64,000 nt of DNA from Plenodomus lindquistii. Lineage: Eukaryota > Ascomycota > Dothideomycetes > Pleosporales > Leptosphaeriaceae. Shown here in pieces: positions 21,146-31,907 of the stretch. The stretch is taken from positions 1,426,001 to 1,490,000 of the forward strand of contig JANUWI010000004.1 of NCBI GenBank assembly GCA_025504975.1, given 5' to 3'. Position numbers and translations under genes: made by a program. Positions within the stretch are counted from its first letter, which is position 1, and each line of letters opens with the position of its first letter. The notes under the pieces were generated by a model, which saw nothing but the letters and a program-made list of their open reading frames with translations, was not told the origin of the DNA and did no database searches.

Positions 21146-21856
21146 ATGTCTCTTCAAACATCTTCACCCAGCAAGAGCCTCCTTCATATCCCTCGAGAGC
21201 TTCGGCACATGATCATAAAGTACGCCCTCACCTACGAAAATGGCCTCCAAGTACTGATAAGCCCGAACGGCAACACTTCAGCCTTTACGGGCCTTCTTGC
21301 CTGGTCTGCCGAAGATATCCCCTCCATTGTCAATCCGCTGAGGCTAATCTGCAAACAGCTTCACACTGAGACACATGGTGTTGTGTTCGAGGCCAATTCC
21401 TCCGTTGAAATCATCTGCATGCGCTCCGCCGCGCCTCTCTCGACCGCATATGACTTCTTCCTCAACAATATCCCCCCCGCAGCAAAGACAAATTTACGGC
21501 ATGTGACAATCACGGGCGACCCATCGATCAAGGGTAGAGGCATGGCCACCTTTCCAGATCTGCACGCCTACGTAGCTGGGTTCAAGCCACTATGCGAAAG
21601 GTACACAGATATTGTTGTAAAGATCTAGATTCCGCATATGCGGTTAGTCCATGATAGGACATGGTTCGATGTTGCCATATCAATGCACCGTGCGTTGCGA
21701 GGTGATAGCCCATTGTCAGATCCACTCGGAGCGAGCACAGTACCGTCAACGCAGGCCTGGTATGCCGCGTTCTTTGACAATTTCGCGCAGACTGCAGTAC
21801 CTCAGAACCTACGGTTTGCCTTCGGCGTGAATGTGGACGAGTATCCGAACACTTAA
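21146..21856 (+). pseudogene. 2EXR-type paralogue 3, truncated by an in-frame stop
   Basis: The frame starts MSLQTSSPSKSLLHIPRELR, with motif IPRELRHMIIKYALTYENG (about residues 14-32) and second block VNPLRLICKQLHTETHGVVF (about 68-87), the same architecture as the genes at 6.4 and 19.1 kb. The frame meets TAG at 21626-21628 (VVKI-stop) after 160 residues. The same frame then stays open for 76 codons to 21856 (IPHMRLVHDRTWFDVAISMH, RALRGDSPLSDPLG, WYAAFFDNFAQTAVPQNLRF), at protein-like composition. A splice that removes the stop would need a 28-nt intron (GTACAC to CTAG), which is too short. The simplest reading is a recent nonsense mutation. A shortened 160-residue product remains possible. 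Confidence 0.6.
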
Positions 21857-23279
21857 CGTTGTAGCAGGATTGGAGAAGTGCCGTCAGATGGGTTTGATCA
21901 AGTCGCCAGTCGCGATGCATGAGCTGAAGTCTGCTGCCCGGCGCTTATTCGACGAAGGAACATAGATCAGAAGTCTCATATGTAGTACACTGGATTTTGT
22001 TTTCTGTGAGAGCACATGTAGTGTGATCTCCGTAGTGAAGCAGAAGTCTATCAAATATTGATTTACTGTTGATGCTCGAAAGGCAAGTCGCTCAAATGAA
22101 TGAACTACCGCGTGTGATGCCCATACGTAGCCTAGAACCATGCAAATCGATGGCCGGACAGCTATCTGTGGTTACCAAGTAGCTCGTATTCATTGAATTA
22201 CCAAAGTTATAGGCGCTATCCGCTGTAGCTAACGCACTGCACTAAAAAGTCTACAAAGAGTGACTAATTCACATATGTATTCTCTATAGGTAATAAAGAT
22301 AAAGTTATATTAGATGTTACTGTCTCTGTTGTCTCCCTGCTGCTGTATAGGGTTAAGCGTCATGCTGTTAACGTGGGATGGAGACACAATAAGGACGAGC
22401 TCCTTTGTACCTTCACCCCGTTTTGCCTGAGATCCACCGCCCTGCCGATTTCTCCCACAAGGATTCAACGTCTACTATCGACATAATTCTCCGTACACGT
22501 CGTCGTCGCCTATCCCTTATACTTGTCTCGAACTCATAGATCTGGGGACACACGGGCGACTTCTGAGCTGTGCGCTCCACTAGCTTACACACATTGGACC
22601 CAGGATCAGGACCAAACATCACAGGCAGGCCATTTTAACACCCTGAGCAACTCTCTGCCTTGTCCTGTTGATCAGCTGCCGTGGCAGAAGCATCAGTAAC
22701 AATGACGCTCCTACCTCTGAGGTCAGCACAGTCGAGCAAGGCGACGTCGTAGAATATGGTAGCTATAGGTATGTGGCGTTCACAAATGAATCTTAGATGA
22801 GAGCATATTCTGGTTGTAGAACTTTGACGATACTATACTTGAGTGTTGTTTCTCTGCCCACAAGAAAGGTTGCAAAACCCCCCGGACCACCAAGGATAAC
22901 AAGTCCGTCAACACTCTGAGTAAGCCACCACCACCCAATCAAGGCCGTCACTAGGCCGATCTTCGCCCTACGTGACCAATTTCTCCGCACTCCAAAGACG
23001 CGCGCAGTTCGGTACCTCCGCTCGAATTTCCTCCACGTTCCGTAGCCCGGAATTGACCCGCGTTGCCCGTTCGCGTTCGCGGGACGCCGACGCAACCCAC
23101 TAAAATGAACCAGATCCGAGACCGTGAGGTGGAGGAGAAAGAGCGTGGTAAACCTCACGCGCGCAAAAACTCATTGCGCAATTGTTTCTCCGATTGAGAA
23201 GAGTCTTTGTTTCTTCTGATTATCATACTGTGTGAGAAGCTTGTGCAGCCATACAACGAGGATTGGACAGTGATTTACG
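21857..23279. other. Intergenic, partly AT-rich
   Basis: About 1.4 kb with no supported gene. 22.2-22.3 kb is locally AT-rich (AATAAAGATAAAGTTATATT), the rest average. Minus-strand frames at 22413 and 22793 lack domains. The 3' end is the promoter of the CoA transferase gene. Confidence 0.5.
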
Positions 23280-24961
23280 ATGCCGTCGCTAACCTACACT
23301 CTCCGCACTGCGCGGATGTTCTCACGGAACAGTACACAGGTAAACCTCAACTCTCACACCTCAATCTTGTTTGCTAGAAACGACTTCTGAGTACAGAACA
23401 GACCTATCTCAATCTCTCCCGTAGCTTCTCCTCGTCTCTCCGCCGCAATGAAATCAACAAGGTATACCCAGATCCCGCTGCAGCGCTCGAAGGGATGAAA
23501 TCCGACAGCACCCTCCTCGTCGGTGGCTTTGGTCTCTCCGGCGTACCAGACACGCTCATCAACCAAGTGAAATCCACACCCAGCATCACTGGCCTAACCG
23601 CCGTGTCCAACAACGCGGGCATCGTTGGCAGCGGCCTGGGCCTATTGCTCGAAAGCAAACAAGTCAAGAAGATGATCGCCTCCTACGTCGGCGAGAACAA
23701 AGTCCTCGAGCAAATGTACCTGTCCGGGGAACTCGAACTCGAACTCACACCCCAAGGCACGCTGGCTGAACGGTGTCGCGCAGGCGGCGCAGGTATCCCC
23801 GCCTTTTACACGCCTGCAGCCATGGGGACCGTCGTGCAAACCGGTGAACTAGCCATCCTGCACAACAGCGATGGCAGCGTAGCGCAATACAGCACGCCGC
23901 GTGACGTCAAGGTGTTTGCGGGGAAATCCTACATCATGGAGGAATCCATCAAGGGCGACTATGCCTTTATCAAAGCGTACAAGGCGGATCGCCTGGGTAA
24001 TCTGGAGTTCCGGTTCGCTGCGCAAAACTTCAACGGCGCCATGGCGCGGAATGCAAAAGTCACGATTGTAGAGGCAGAGCATATTGTCGAGGTGGGCGAG
24101 ATTGCGCCAAATGCCGTTCACGTGCCAGGAATCTACGTCGACCGTGTCATTCAGAGTACAGCCGAGAAGAAAATTGAAAAGATCGTCAATGCCAAAGAAT
24201 CCACAGACAATGTGGCGAGCGCCCTGGGCAGCGGCGACGCAGCCAGCAAACGCGAACGCATCGTCCGCCGTGCCGCCAAGGAGTTTAAAAACGGCATGTA
24301 CGCCAACTTGGGCATTGGTATGCCCATGCTCGCTCCGTCCTTTGTAGACGCAAGTGTAGAAGTCCAACTCCAGTCTGAAAACGGCATCTTAGGTCTAGGC
24401 CCTTACCCCAAGAAGGGCCTCGAGGACCCAGATCTCATCAACGCGGGCAAGGAAACGGTGACGCTGCTTCCTGGTGCATCAGTCTTTGGCTCCGAAGAGT
24501 CCTTTGGCATGATTCGCGCGGGAAAAATTAATCTGACGATCCTGGGCGCCATGCAGGTCTCTGCGCGAGGTGATTTGGCAAACTGGATGTTGCCTGGTAA
24601 AGTCAAGGGCTTTGGCGGGGCAATGGATCTTGTGAGTAATCCGCAGGCAACTAAAGTGGTCGTCACCATGGAACATACGGATAAGAAGGGAAGGCCGAAG
24701 ATTTTGAAGCAGTGTGAGTTCCCGCTTACGGGTAAGGCGTGCGTGAGTCGTATTATTACGGATTTGGTAAGTACTTCTTGCTGTCGTTGGTGGTAAACTC
24801 TGGGGGTGGAGAAACTAACGTGGTGCCAGTGTGTGTTTGATGTCGACTTTACGAATGGACTTACGTTGGTCGAGTTGGCGGATGGGGTTACGGTTGATGA
24901 GGTGAGGTCGAAGACGGGTGCGGACTTTAAAGAGGCGGATGATATCAAGTCAATGCTGTAA
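23280..24961 (+). CDS. Succinyl-CoA:3-ketoacid CoA transferase, mitochondrial (SCOT)
   Basis: Transfers CoA from succinyl-CoA to acetoacetate, linking ketone-body, leucine and acetate metabolism to the TCA cycle in the mitochondrial matrix. Exons 23280-23339, 23402-24766 and 24830-24961 give 518 residues, typical for SCOT. The N-terminus ([20 protein letters not shown], then [10 protein letters not shown]) is basic and Ser-rich with no acids, a mitochondrial presequence. Subunit-A-like domain: [29 protein letters not shown], then [21 protein letters not shown] and the [19 protein letters not shown] block. Subunit-B-like domain: [14 protein letters not shown] and [13 protein letters not shown], which carries the catalytic Glu (about E346). 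The acceptor AACAG before ACC at 23402 is chosen over the nearer TACAG because only it keeps the main frame. It converges on the FKBP2-STIMATE gene with a 274-bp spacer. Confidence 0.95.
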
Positions 24962-25235
24962 GCGTGTTGCTATTGGGTCCATTCTGTACGTTCTTCATAT
25001 TTGATCAGGTCGACACGCCTGGAATACCACGAATCAATCTTTTTGGCCAAGGACATGTCCACAAGTCATCATAAAAAGTCAGCTGTCTTGTGGATGTGAA
25101 AGAGTGTTGAGAGTCGAGTCTACACAAGCAACTCGCTGATGTCTGCGTTCAATTTGATATACAACGATAGACTTGGCCAAGCAATATTTGGAAACGCAGA
25201 TACCTTCTATGAGGATCAAAACCTGAGACACCCAC

Positions 25236-26922
25236 CTAGTCTCTTCTTGCCTTCGCAACTGGCGTACTTCCCTGTCCATCTGTAGCAGGGTCATACTCGG
25301 TTCCCTTACGATGGTTCGACCTGACGGGCATGATGGTAGGATTGGCCTCCTTAAGCGCCGCCGGCTCTGTAACCTCGATATCTATATCACTCTCCTCGTC
25401 TCCATCAAGCCCAGCCTCTCGCCTGCGTCTCTGCCTCTCGAGCCACTCCTCATCCTCGTCATCTTCGCTGTCATCAGCAGCAGCAACAACATACTGCCCA
25501 TCACCGCGGTCCTGATCCTTGATGAAGCCATCGATGATCCAGTATTGTATCGCGTTCATGATAAGAGGGAAGATGAACATGACGAAAGCAATTTGGAGTG
25601 CTGTGTTGCCCTCTGTCCAGCGAAGGGCCCAGTCACCGACCCATGCGATCCAAGGGAGGAAGGTAAAAATGGCAAGGACGCAGAGCTTCATGCCGATGAG
25701 GCCAAGGAAGTATATCAAGGATTGCTTGAGCCACCATGTTGCGCGGGGCGGGTGGCCATAGTTGCCGCTGCGGATCGACTCTGGAGGATTGGCGAGGGGA
25801 GTGAGAGAGAAGCCGTGGTGAAGGATCTTGAGGAGCAGCACCAGAATTGGAATACCGATGGTAGTCTAGATGTGTTAGATCTTGGAAGTCGTGTCCGAAA
25901 TAGAATGGGAGTACTTACGTCGATGGCGAGATTCAACAGGTAAAACGAGCATGGGTTTGGCTGATCACCTTTGTCGTCTGTCGTGCTATATTGAGATTTC
26001 GCAGTCACAGTCGTCGCAACATCGAAGGAGCCGGATGACAGCATGGACATGAGGACGTTTGCAAGATGCAACAAAACAGAGCCAAAGACCTGCTTGGAGA
26101 CATCGAAGAACCAAATCTTGACTGGCCGCCTTGGGGACTCCCTCAGGCGCTTGATAGCGAGTGACGAGACAGCCAGCAGGCCAAGGGCACCTTGTACAAT
26201 GAGAGCAAAGTTTCCTAGCAAGTTGCACTCGCCATTGCCATCTTCCTCGTCCATGGGGCTAGCCTGTGTGTTTGGGTTCTTCTCGGGTTTGGTGTTAGGT
26301 GTGGCTGTAGCTGCGGTATCGGCTCTCGTGGGCACAGGCGCTCCGGATGGTAGCACGGGTGCGGCCTCCTCGTCATTTGCATTCACTGTATCGTCTGAGG
26401 CTGTAGGAGCCGGTGTGGCAGGCTCGGGCGTGGGGTTTGCAGGTGTAGGTGCAGGTGTAAGTTTAGGCTCGGCCTTGACGCCATCGATGCCCAGAAGCTC
26501 AGTCTCAAAGACTACAAGCACTGTTAGTTGTGTTTGCATGGTCCATGGTGGAGTCACGACATACTCAGGGTCGACCCCGCGGGAATGCCGCCATTCCGAC
26601 TATCTCCATATGCCAGATTCGGGGGAATAGTCAGCTTGCGCGCCTCCCCAACACACATATCCAGCAGGCCCAGCTCCCATCCTTTGATGACCTGGCCTTT
26701 GCCTAGAGTGAACTTGAACGGCAGGCCACGGTCGTAGCTCGAGTCGAACTGGCTGCCGTCGCTCTGCAGCGTCCCCTTGTACATCATCGACAGCTTGTCG
26801 CCATTCTTGGATTTGCGCGTGCAGTCGACGGGCCGTGTGACATCAATGCCGAGATGTTGCGCGAATGAAAACGAGGGAAGCAGCGCGAGCGAGAGCGCCT
26901 GGAATGTTGCAAGTGGCCGCAT
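25236..26922 (-). CDS. FKBP2-type prolyl isomerase fused to STIMATE-family ER membrane protein
   Basis: Exons 26565-26922, 25919-26511 and 25236-25865 give 526 residues. Part 1 (about 1-131) is a complete ER FKBP2: signal peptide [20 protein letters not shown], then [60 protein letters not shown] and [15 protein letters not shown]. Part 2 is a roughly 75-residue Pro/Ala/Thr linker. Part 3 is a multi-pass STIMATE (TMEM110/YPL162C) domain: [79 protein letters not shown] and [19 protein letters not shown], then an acidic, basic cytosolic tail. Exon 2 itself spans FKBP C-terminus, linker and first TM helices without a stop. FKBP2 acts in the ER lumen; STIMATE proteins sit in ER membranes and, in animals, promote STIM-Orai calcium entry. 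The fused reading places the isomerase in the lumen tethered to the membrane. No ER-retention tetrapeptide is needed or seen. Confidence 0.88.
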
Positions 26923-27608
26923 GGCGGCAGGAGGGCAACGAGGGATCGCAGACAAAGACGGTGGGCGTCGTGTCGTGTCCTGAGTCGAGTCAAGCCACGA
27001 TGAGGCTTGGGAGCCAGTTGCGGAGGCTCGGCCGCTCTTGAAACCGCGTTCCTCGGATGCTTCTTCGCAAACGATGCGCAGGCGGTTCGACGCTGATTCG
27101 GCTGCTTTACAGGCAATCGGACAGGTGCCTGGGTAAGCTCAGAGCCTTGTGCTGGCTGGAAATGTCAACTTGGCTGCTGAGTGTGCAGGTGGCGTGCACA
27201 TGCGTCGTACACTTGACGTTGTGCATGTAAGATAACATCACCGCTAAAGCCAAGGTCTAGACTGTCCGCGGACTGCATGGCGATCAAATGCCCCAGATGA
27301 TCACTAATTAGGCTCTGATGCACGACAATGTCACATGTCATGCTTTGTTCATGTTCATTGGAGGGTAGGCGCATAGCGTTGCATAACTCCGCATCTGAAC
27401 GCTCTATTCGCTAGCGTACCAAGGCGGATACGGTGTAAGACATGGCTGAACAGACATAGTAGACGTGTTGGTGCCTAGTGAAGGAGCATGTTTCTCCAGT
27501 AAAGAGTAAGAATAAAACGCCGCTTATGCTTTTCAAGTACGAGAACGTAGATGCCAGTATATACGCTCAGGTGAAAACAAAAAAGGAAAACAAAATGCCA
27601 TGTACATG
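26923..27608. other. Intergenic between FKBP2-STIMATE start and transporter end
   Basis: 686 bp holding the FKBP2-STIMATE promoter and the 3' UTR of the SLC35C2-like gene, both minus strand. No supported gene. Confidence 0.55.
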
Positions 27609-29533
27609 CTACTCGAGATTCTCCGGTCTCTTCACTGGACTCGCTCTTGCAGAGCTGTCTCCTCCAGGTGGTCCGATAATACTCGGTCCAAGCTGCAAAC
27701 TTGATCTTATGCCTACCACCCCCCGACTGGGCGCATGTGCTACCGACCCTCTTCTGTCTCGGTGGTCGGGATCTGCTGTCCTCACTGGAGCGTACGTCTC
27801 CTGGTTTTGAAGATGCGCGTTCATCAGTGCCTCCTCTCTCATCTTCTTGAATTTCATATAGTTGTATGCTGCGATACTGCTGATTGTGACAACAAGTCCA
27901 GTCAGGTTGATAGGAGTAAGCGGGTCCTTGAATACAAGGTTTGCCGTCCCAATGGTGACAACTTCCTTGAAAATGCCGCAAATGCTAAGGGTAACGACCG
28001 AAGTACGCTTCAGCAGAGCAAACTCGGACGCCGTCATGAGGAAGGCGAGAACGCCAGGGAACAGGAGAATGCCGATCCCGAGTCCTGTGCCTTTGATGTC
28101 GAATAAACGTGTCAAGCCCTCTCCGAGTGCGGAGAAGCCCTCGACGGGTATCGCAAGAATGAAAATGCTGGTGAACATGACGGGTGCGAGGAAAAAGATT
28201 GAGGAAAATGGATTCGCAGTCGCGGGATTGCGAAGAAGGAGGATTTGCGTCAAAGACCAGCGGAAACCAGAGGAGCATGCTGAGACCATGACGAGTATGA
28301 AGCCCAATGCGTGGAATGCTGCTTCGCCAGCAACCATCATCACCACACCAGCAGTCATTATAAGGATGATGAAGACGAGTCTCCATGAAGGTTGTTCGAG
28401 GCGGAAGAGGAATGCAAAGATGAGGACGAAGCCCAAGGCAGATGATTTGCACATTGCTGCTGAGATTAGCCATTACTCCTTCGCCTGTTGAACAGTGTAC
28501 TCACTGAAGAAGGTCAACGAGATGAACTTCAGACTCGTGTTGCCCAGCCCAATGTCCATGCCCGTTGCTGCACCACACGGTCCTAGTCTGCTGAAGTAGA
28601 ACCACTTGGTCATGAGCGGTTTGTTTGGATCCGCTGGCTCTACGCGGGCTCCCGCTGCGTGCGGGTTGAGGGAGTCGTGGCGAGGACGGAGCGAGGGTAC
28701 TAGGAAAAGGACCAGCGAAGCAAGCGTGAACTGGACAATCATGTGCAAGCATGTCGTAAATAGTGGGAAAGGAAATATGTTGGCTGACTGGCCGTCGCCC
28801 TTTTCTTCCTTGAACATCCACTTGTTGTAGACGGATATGGAAATGGAGAAGAGGTACCTGCAAACTGTCAGCTGTCACGTCCTGTCCGATGGATGCAGGG
28901 GGCGTACCAAAGCCCAATGAGCACACCGTTGATCATCATGGACCGCAGCAGGTTTTGGTCGGCCAGCTTCTTCTCTTCCTTGGTGTATGTGTCTTCGCCT
29001 GGCACGATGCGCTGGTCCAGCAAGGTGTTCCTGCGCTTTCTCCGCCGCCGTCGCCGCCTGTCTCTCTTGGTGAGGCCCGTCTCCTCGTCATCTTCGAGGC
29101 CATCGGCGCTCATGTCGTCGATTTCAAAGTCTGTGCTGTCGCTGTGGGAGTCGGAGGCTGAGCGCTCTGCATCCGAGGAGCCGTCTTCCCCTTCTTCGGC
29201 GATGTGGTCGCTGGAGCGGTGTCTTCTGTGCTTGGGTGGGGGTTTGGTGGGAGGGAGGGTGGCGCCGGCAAGAGAGGAGGATCGTCGTCGAGCGGCCGTG
29301 GGGTCGTCGGGCATGATAGTCGGTGTGGGCGGGTGGACGAGTTTCGCGATGTTGGAAGGGACCGCGACGGGGAGGCCGTCGTCCGAGTCTAGTGCAGAGA
29401 GGGAGCTGTTGGAAGGCAGTGAGGGCAGAGTGCGCAAGGGGAAATCATTGCCTGGGCTCAGCAGCGGGCCCTGTGTTGTCGCCGTGTCCTGGAGGTGCAG
29501 CCAGCGTGTTATGGCTCTCGAACTGTCCGTCAT
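27609..29533 (-). CDS. SLC35C2-like nucleotide-sugar/triose-phosphate-type transporter
   Basis: A drug/metabolite-superfamily antiporter of Golgi or ER membranes in the triose-phosphate-transporter branch. Exons 28908-29533, 28505-28857 and 27609-28456 give 608 residues. The first ~205 residues are disordered and cytosolic, with Ser-rich acidic stretches and a strongly basic run (KRDRRRRRRRKRRN). Then about ten TM helices: LLRSMMINGVLIGLWYLFSI, SVYNKWMF, FPLFTTCLHMIVQFTLASL, GMDIGLGNTSLKFISLTFFT, MCKSSALGFVLIFAFLFRLE, RWSLTQILL, FKEVVTIGTANLVFKDPLTP and INLTGLVVTISSIAAYNYMK. The paired TPT repeats and the YNKW, N-x-SLKFISLTF and MCKSS motifs are typical of SLC35C2/YML038C relatives. The substrate is not determined (GDP-fucose in animals is debated). 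The acceptor before CAATG is chosen because it yields FFTMCKSS. The basic, Ser-rich C-tail lies in the cytosol. Confidence 0.88.
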
Positions 29534-30022
29534 GTCGATGCCAACGCCATGGACACGGCGCAAGTGCACCTGATCCGGCCCTAGCTCGGCTTGGCTGCGA
29601 GGAGAGAACCTGGTTTCTGCGCGCTGGCCGTCAGGGGAAGCTTTAGCGGGAGATGTGCGTCAGGATTGCTTCAACGCAGGTACGCCGTCGCCCTCTCAAC
29701 ATCACCACCACCAAAAGCGCGTGCAGCCGCAGGCACCCGGCTCCTTCTGTTCGCACCGCGTTGCACCAGCGCCTCGGGCTCGCGGCTCGCCTATGGCCCC
29801 CCGGGTCCGTCGGCCGTCTGCTGTGGCTGCTACTTGAAACACAGGCCAATCACGGTCGCGTGCCTCTCTCATGCCCATGGGCTATGCAAATTACTGCTCA
29901 ACTACCGTCTAAGGATATCCGGCTTGCTCAACATAAGCCCTACTTCACTGCAATAACGCCGGCCCATGCAACATCCAATGCTCCACCGCAATAACAAGCC
30001 ACTTCCTTGCTTCACATCCTTC
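29534..30022. other. Intergenic, transporter promoter and hym1 3' end
   Basis: 489 bp, GC-rich toward 29.7-29.8 kb. Overlapping short frames on both strands, none convincing. Confidence 0.55.
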
Positions 30023-31370
30023 CTACACCCCTGCTGGCGGCGCCATCGGAGCAGGCGGCAGCTGCTCAATCTGTCGAATCAGAAAGCTCTTCTCGTCAAT
30101 GAATTGCTCATCCTCAGTCCTATCTTCGAGGAATGAGGGCAGGAAGCGGAGCAGCTTCTCGCGATTGCTAATGAGGATTCGTTGCACCGCCATTGACTTG
30201 TTTGGGTTCGCGACAAACACCTGATGATCCATCAGTATCCAGCTTCATCCACACCGACAGACTCACTTACCTTGAAAACATGGAAGCCTTCGTAGTTGAT
30301 CATTTTTCTGTCATCCCGCAACAACTTCATGATGATCTTCAGATGCTCTCCAGAATCCACATATTGTGTCATTACGTTGTAGTTTGCTCTGTCAAGGAGG
30401 ATTTCGCCCAGGAGCTTGATCGACTGTCGTTTGGTGACATAACTTTCAGACCCTATGAGCATCGTATTGTACTTTGTGAAGAAGGCTTCAAAGTTGGTTT
30501 GCAAGAACGTAGCCACCAGTGGCTTATGTTTTGTGAGGATTTCCTGTCGTTACGTTAGTCAGGCATTGACCAAACACATTGCCTCTCGTACCCTGAACGT
30601 GTTGAAGGCATCTGCGCTGACTTCAAACGCGCCTTTGTCTATCCATCCGAAGAACTTCCAGAATACACCGTCTCCAGACGAGGGAAGATCTGGATTCACA
30701 TTCGCCAAGTCAACCGACTTGCCGTCTTCCATTGGCTCATCGTACAAGAGCAGCGCAGCGATAGCATCGTATTTGAGGGCCTCTCGCAGGATACCCCCAC
30801 ATGGCATGGCGCTTTCTCGTCTATCGTAGCCACGACATAGCGCAATTATAATATCTGGTCGGTACTGTACAACATGCTGGAGGACTTGTGGCTCTGGTTG
30901 CCCGGCAGGCTTGTAGCGGAATGCGGTTGAGAATATGACTTGCGCATCCTTTCGCGACTCGAATGGCAGTTTATGAATATTCAGGGCCAAAGCATAGAGG
31001 AGGTCTTCATTAAGGATATTCGTAAGGAGTTGGAACACGGCTTCGGGATTGACTTCTGTATCTTGACGGGGTCAGCGTGGTATGCGCAAGTTGTTCGTGA
31101 TGACATGCCGAGGGTTGCTCAGAGGATATGGTGCAGGATCAGAACCTACCAGGTGTGCCTTGTAGTCTTACTTTCATCTGTTGCAGGTCCAGCGCAAGTC
31201 CCTCCTCCAGCTGCTTTGGTCAGCCATTTGCTCAGCATGTCCGCAGGGAATGGGTTCAGCCGAACCTTTGGATTCGGCTTGTCTTCCTGACTGAGGCGCA
31301 AGACTAGCTCCTTGATTGACCGCGTGAGCTCGAGATTGCTCTTCTGCTTGTTCCGGAAGAGGAAAGCCAT
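30023..31370 (-). CDS. hym1: Hym1/Mo25-like scaffold protein
   Basis: A Mo25/CAB39 armadillo-like repeat protein that activates GCK-family kinases. In fungi Hym1 is part of the RAM/MOR network with Kic1 and Cbk1/Cot1, controlling polarity and septation. Exons 31266-31370, 31150-31210, 30592-31055, 30271-30543 and 30023-30220 give 366 residues, normal for the family. The N-terminus is MAFLFRNKQKSNLELTRSIK, then LALDLQQMKVRLQGTPEVNP, EAVFQLLTNILNEDLLYALA, LPFESRKDAQVIFSTAFRYK, EILTKHKPLVATFLQTNFEA, FTKYNTMLIGSESYVTKRQS, LLGEILLDRANYNVMTQYVD, RDDRKMINYEGFHVFKVFVA and REKLLRFLPSFLEDRTEDEQ. The short second exon (61 nt) was found by restoring QGTPEVNPEAV across both junctions. A naive read-through of exon 1 gives a nonsense extension and stop. 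Confidence 0.95.
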
Positions 31371-31907
31371 GCTGAGTTGCAGAGGAAAGCCGCCAGATCG
31401 AACTTGGAGGTGGGGTGTCGGCGGGGATGCGAAAGGCTGTAACTTGCAGCCAGGACCGGGAAGCTGCTATCTCAGCGGCGACGACATGCAGGCGATTATG
31501 GTCGGTATATGGTATTGCTTCGACGGCGGGGGAATTACATGCAAGGATGCGATGCGCGTTGTTGTCCTGCGTGATGCGGCTGCCCACGAATGGTGGAGGA
31601 TGAACCCTGCTTAGCGTTGGTGGCTGCCCGCGGGAGTCTGTCTGCCCTGCACTCTTGCCATCGCTGATCGCGCCCAACCGCGAGTCATGTCTCGTTTGAG
31701 CCTCGACCTCATCCACTGAGCGGGGGCATGTATCGCAAATCAAACTCAGCATTACCCTGGTTCCTCCTATATATGTATCATGCTATGCTAATGTGTCGAA
31801 GCCTCACAAAACGCCTATGCAAAATATCTGCGTCACCATTGTTTTTCCACCACTTCGATCTCACAGCAAGTGATTTGACGGTATCTTCCGTCTCTTCCGC
31901 TCGACCA
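31371..31907. other. Intergenic, hym1 promoter
   Basis: 537 bp between the hym1 start and the end of the kinase gene (both minus). No supported gene. Confidence 0.55.

Noticed and set aside
25311..25943. 210-codon open frame on the plus strand
   Set aside because: Antisense to the last exons of the FKBP2-STIMATE gene, which have clear family motifs.
28893..29573. 226-codon open frame on the plus strand
   Set aside because: Mirror of the Ser/Arg-rich N-terminus of the SLC35C2-like gene.
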